A DNA stretch of 64,000 nt from Planctobacterium sp965279005 (GTDB taxonomy: Bacteria; Pseudomonadota; Gammaproteobacteria; Enterobacterales; Alteromonadaceae), in contig CBDIHK010000030.1 in NCBI GenBank assembly GCA_965279005.1, positions 62,001 through 126,000 on the forward strand. Reading direction: 5' to 3'. The notes under the pieces were generated by a model. The model had not been told where the DNA came from and did not search any database. It saw only the letters and a program-made list of their open reading frames with translations. The translations under genes were made by a program, and so were the position numbers. Shown piece by piece: positions 63,441 to 64,000 of the stretch; position 1 is the first letter of the stretch; the number at the start of each line of letters is the position of its first letter.

Positions 63441-64000
63441 GTGTATTTGAATTATTTTGGCCTAAAAGACAATCCATTTTCGATTGCGCCTAACCCCGAG
63501 TACCTCTACATGAGCCCCCGCCATAGGGAGGCACTGGCACACCTGACATTTGGCCTGCGCGAAAGTGGTGGCTTTGTCATGTTGACTGGCGAAGTGGGCA
63601 CAGGGAAAACCACGGTTGCGCGTAAGTTGCTACAAGACTTACCCAAAACTACCCAAGTGGCCATGATCCTCAATCCCACCTTGTCTGCATTGGAGTTATT
63701 GGCGACGATTTGTGATGAATTAGGGGTTAGCTACGAAGCCCGCCACGCTAGCCTTAAATACTACACTGACTTAATTTTGGCCAAGCTGAGCGAAAACCAC
63801 CAACAAGGCAAGAATACTATCCTCATCATTGATGAAGCACAGCACCTTATGCCAGAAGTGCTGGAGCAACTGCGCTTATTAACTAACCTGGAGACAAACC
63901 GGGAAAAGTTACTGAAAGTGGTATTGATTGGCCAGCCGGAACTACAACAGCTACTCAAACGCAATGAATTACGCCAGCTAGCACAGCGCATAACCGCCCG
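63441..64000 (+). CDS. ExeA/GspA-like AAA ATPase (3' end outside window)
   Basis: About 186 residues visible. MYLNYFGLKDNPFSIAPNPE at the N-terminus, Walker A GEVGTGKTTVARKL and Walker B ILIIDEAQHL, the pattern of ExeA/GspA-type ATPases that drive secretin assembly in type II secretion or pilus systems; it could also be MshM-like. GTG start with GGAGGAG about ten bases before it. The C-terminal peptidoglycan-binding domain, if any, lies past the window. The gap before it (63231-63440) holds promoter space shared with cca. Confidence 0.85.
   Translation, partial: MYLNYFGLKDNPFSIAPNPEYLYMSPRHREALAHLTFGLRESGGFVMLTGEVGTGKTTVARKLLQDLPKTTQVAMILNPTLSALELLATICDELGVSYEARHASLKYYTDLILAKLSENHQQGKNTILIIDEAQHLMPEVLEQLRLLTNLETNREKLLKVVLIGQPELQQLLKRNELRQLAQRITA

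Noticed and set aside
1..64000. tRNA, rRNA, CRISPR arrays, insertion sequences and prophage genes
   Set aside because: I saw no cloverleaf-like tRNA, no rRNA stretches, no regularly spaced repeats, no transposase or integrase reading frame and no phage structural genes. The PghP-like gene is phage-related in family only.

Overview
The window looks like the chromosome of a Gram-negative gammaproteobacterium, most likely of the Alteromonadales (inference). The evidence is the smrB | prmB-aroC-MFS block, srmB, cca, the rdgB-hemW pair, acpH facing tdk, epmC beside an ATP-NAD kinase, a two-Hsp70/DUF2760 cassette, an ExeA/GspA-like ATPase and several outer-membrane-type proteins. I see no rRNA, tRNA, CRISPR array, prophage or insertion sequence.

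Layout. (1) 1-7109, minus strand: a MacAB-like ABC export operon (adaptor, ATPase, 811-aa permease), then an NtrC-type response regulator and its PAS-containing histidine kinase, which runs off the left edge. A candidate sigma-54 promoter with two upstream palindromes precedes the export genes. (2) 7457-25491, minus strand: one translationally coupled operon of eight genes, the standout of the window. It encodes a CHASE2 sensor-like protein, a lone receiver, a double CapC/PgsC membrane protein, a cytoplasmic unknown, an anchored periplasmic unknown, a secreted protein resembling poly-gamma-glutamate hydrolase, a 1576-aa secreted protein with a helical region and a C-terminal beta barrel, and a 1305-aa helical-repeat/CapB fusion. 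I read it as a Gram-negative envelope-spanning system that makes and exports a poly-gamma-glutamate-like polymer. (3) 25.6-33.6 kb: mixed accessory genes, namely a coiled-coil protein, an alpha/beta hydrolase, a histone-deacetylase-family enzyme, a small cupin / CDP-polyol phosphotransferase / IspD-like operon, a CapW/BrxR-like WYL regulator and a KefB-type antiporter. Three of these adjacent loci carry single-base frameshifts. (4) 33.7-43.2 kb: chemoreceptor, acpH, tdk, a small barrel, DUF3081, smrB, prmB, aroC, an MFS carrier, a retropepsin-like protein and rof. (5) 43.2-46.6 kb: a SEL1 / Cys-rich coiled-coil / LamG cluster. (6) 46.8-54.6 kb: GST, the Hsp70-Hsp70-DUF2760 cassette, an FFLEELY-motif protein and a nitroreductase. 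(7) 54.7-64 kb: epmC, ATP-NAD kinase, a GntR-controlled membrane protein, hemW, rdgB, srmB, cca and the start of an ExeA-like ATPase.

How they work together. In the capsule-like operon, CapB would activate and ligate glutamate (or a similar amino acid) at the inner membrane together with CapC, the periplasmic proteins would guide or trim the chain, and the helical-plus-barrel protein would pass it through the outer membrane, much as PgaA or BcsC do for polysaccharides. The function is inferred from family resemblance; polymer identity and export route are untested. All family assignments come from reading motifs by eye, without database searches.
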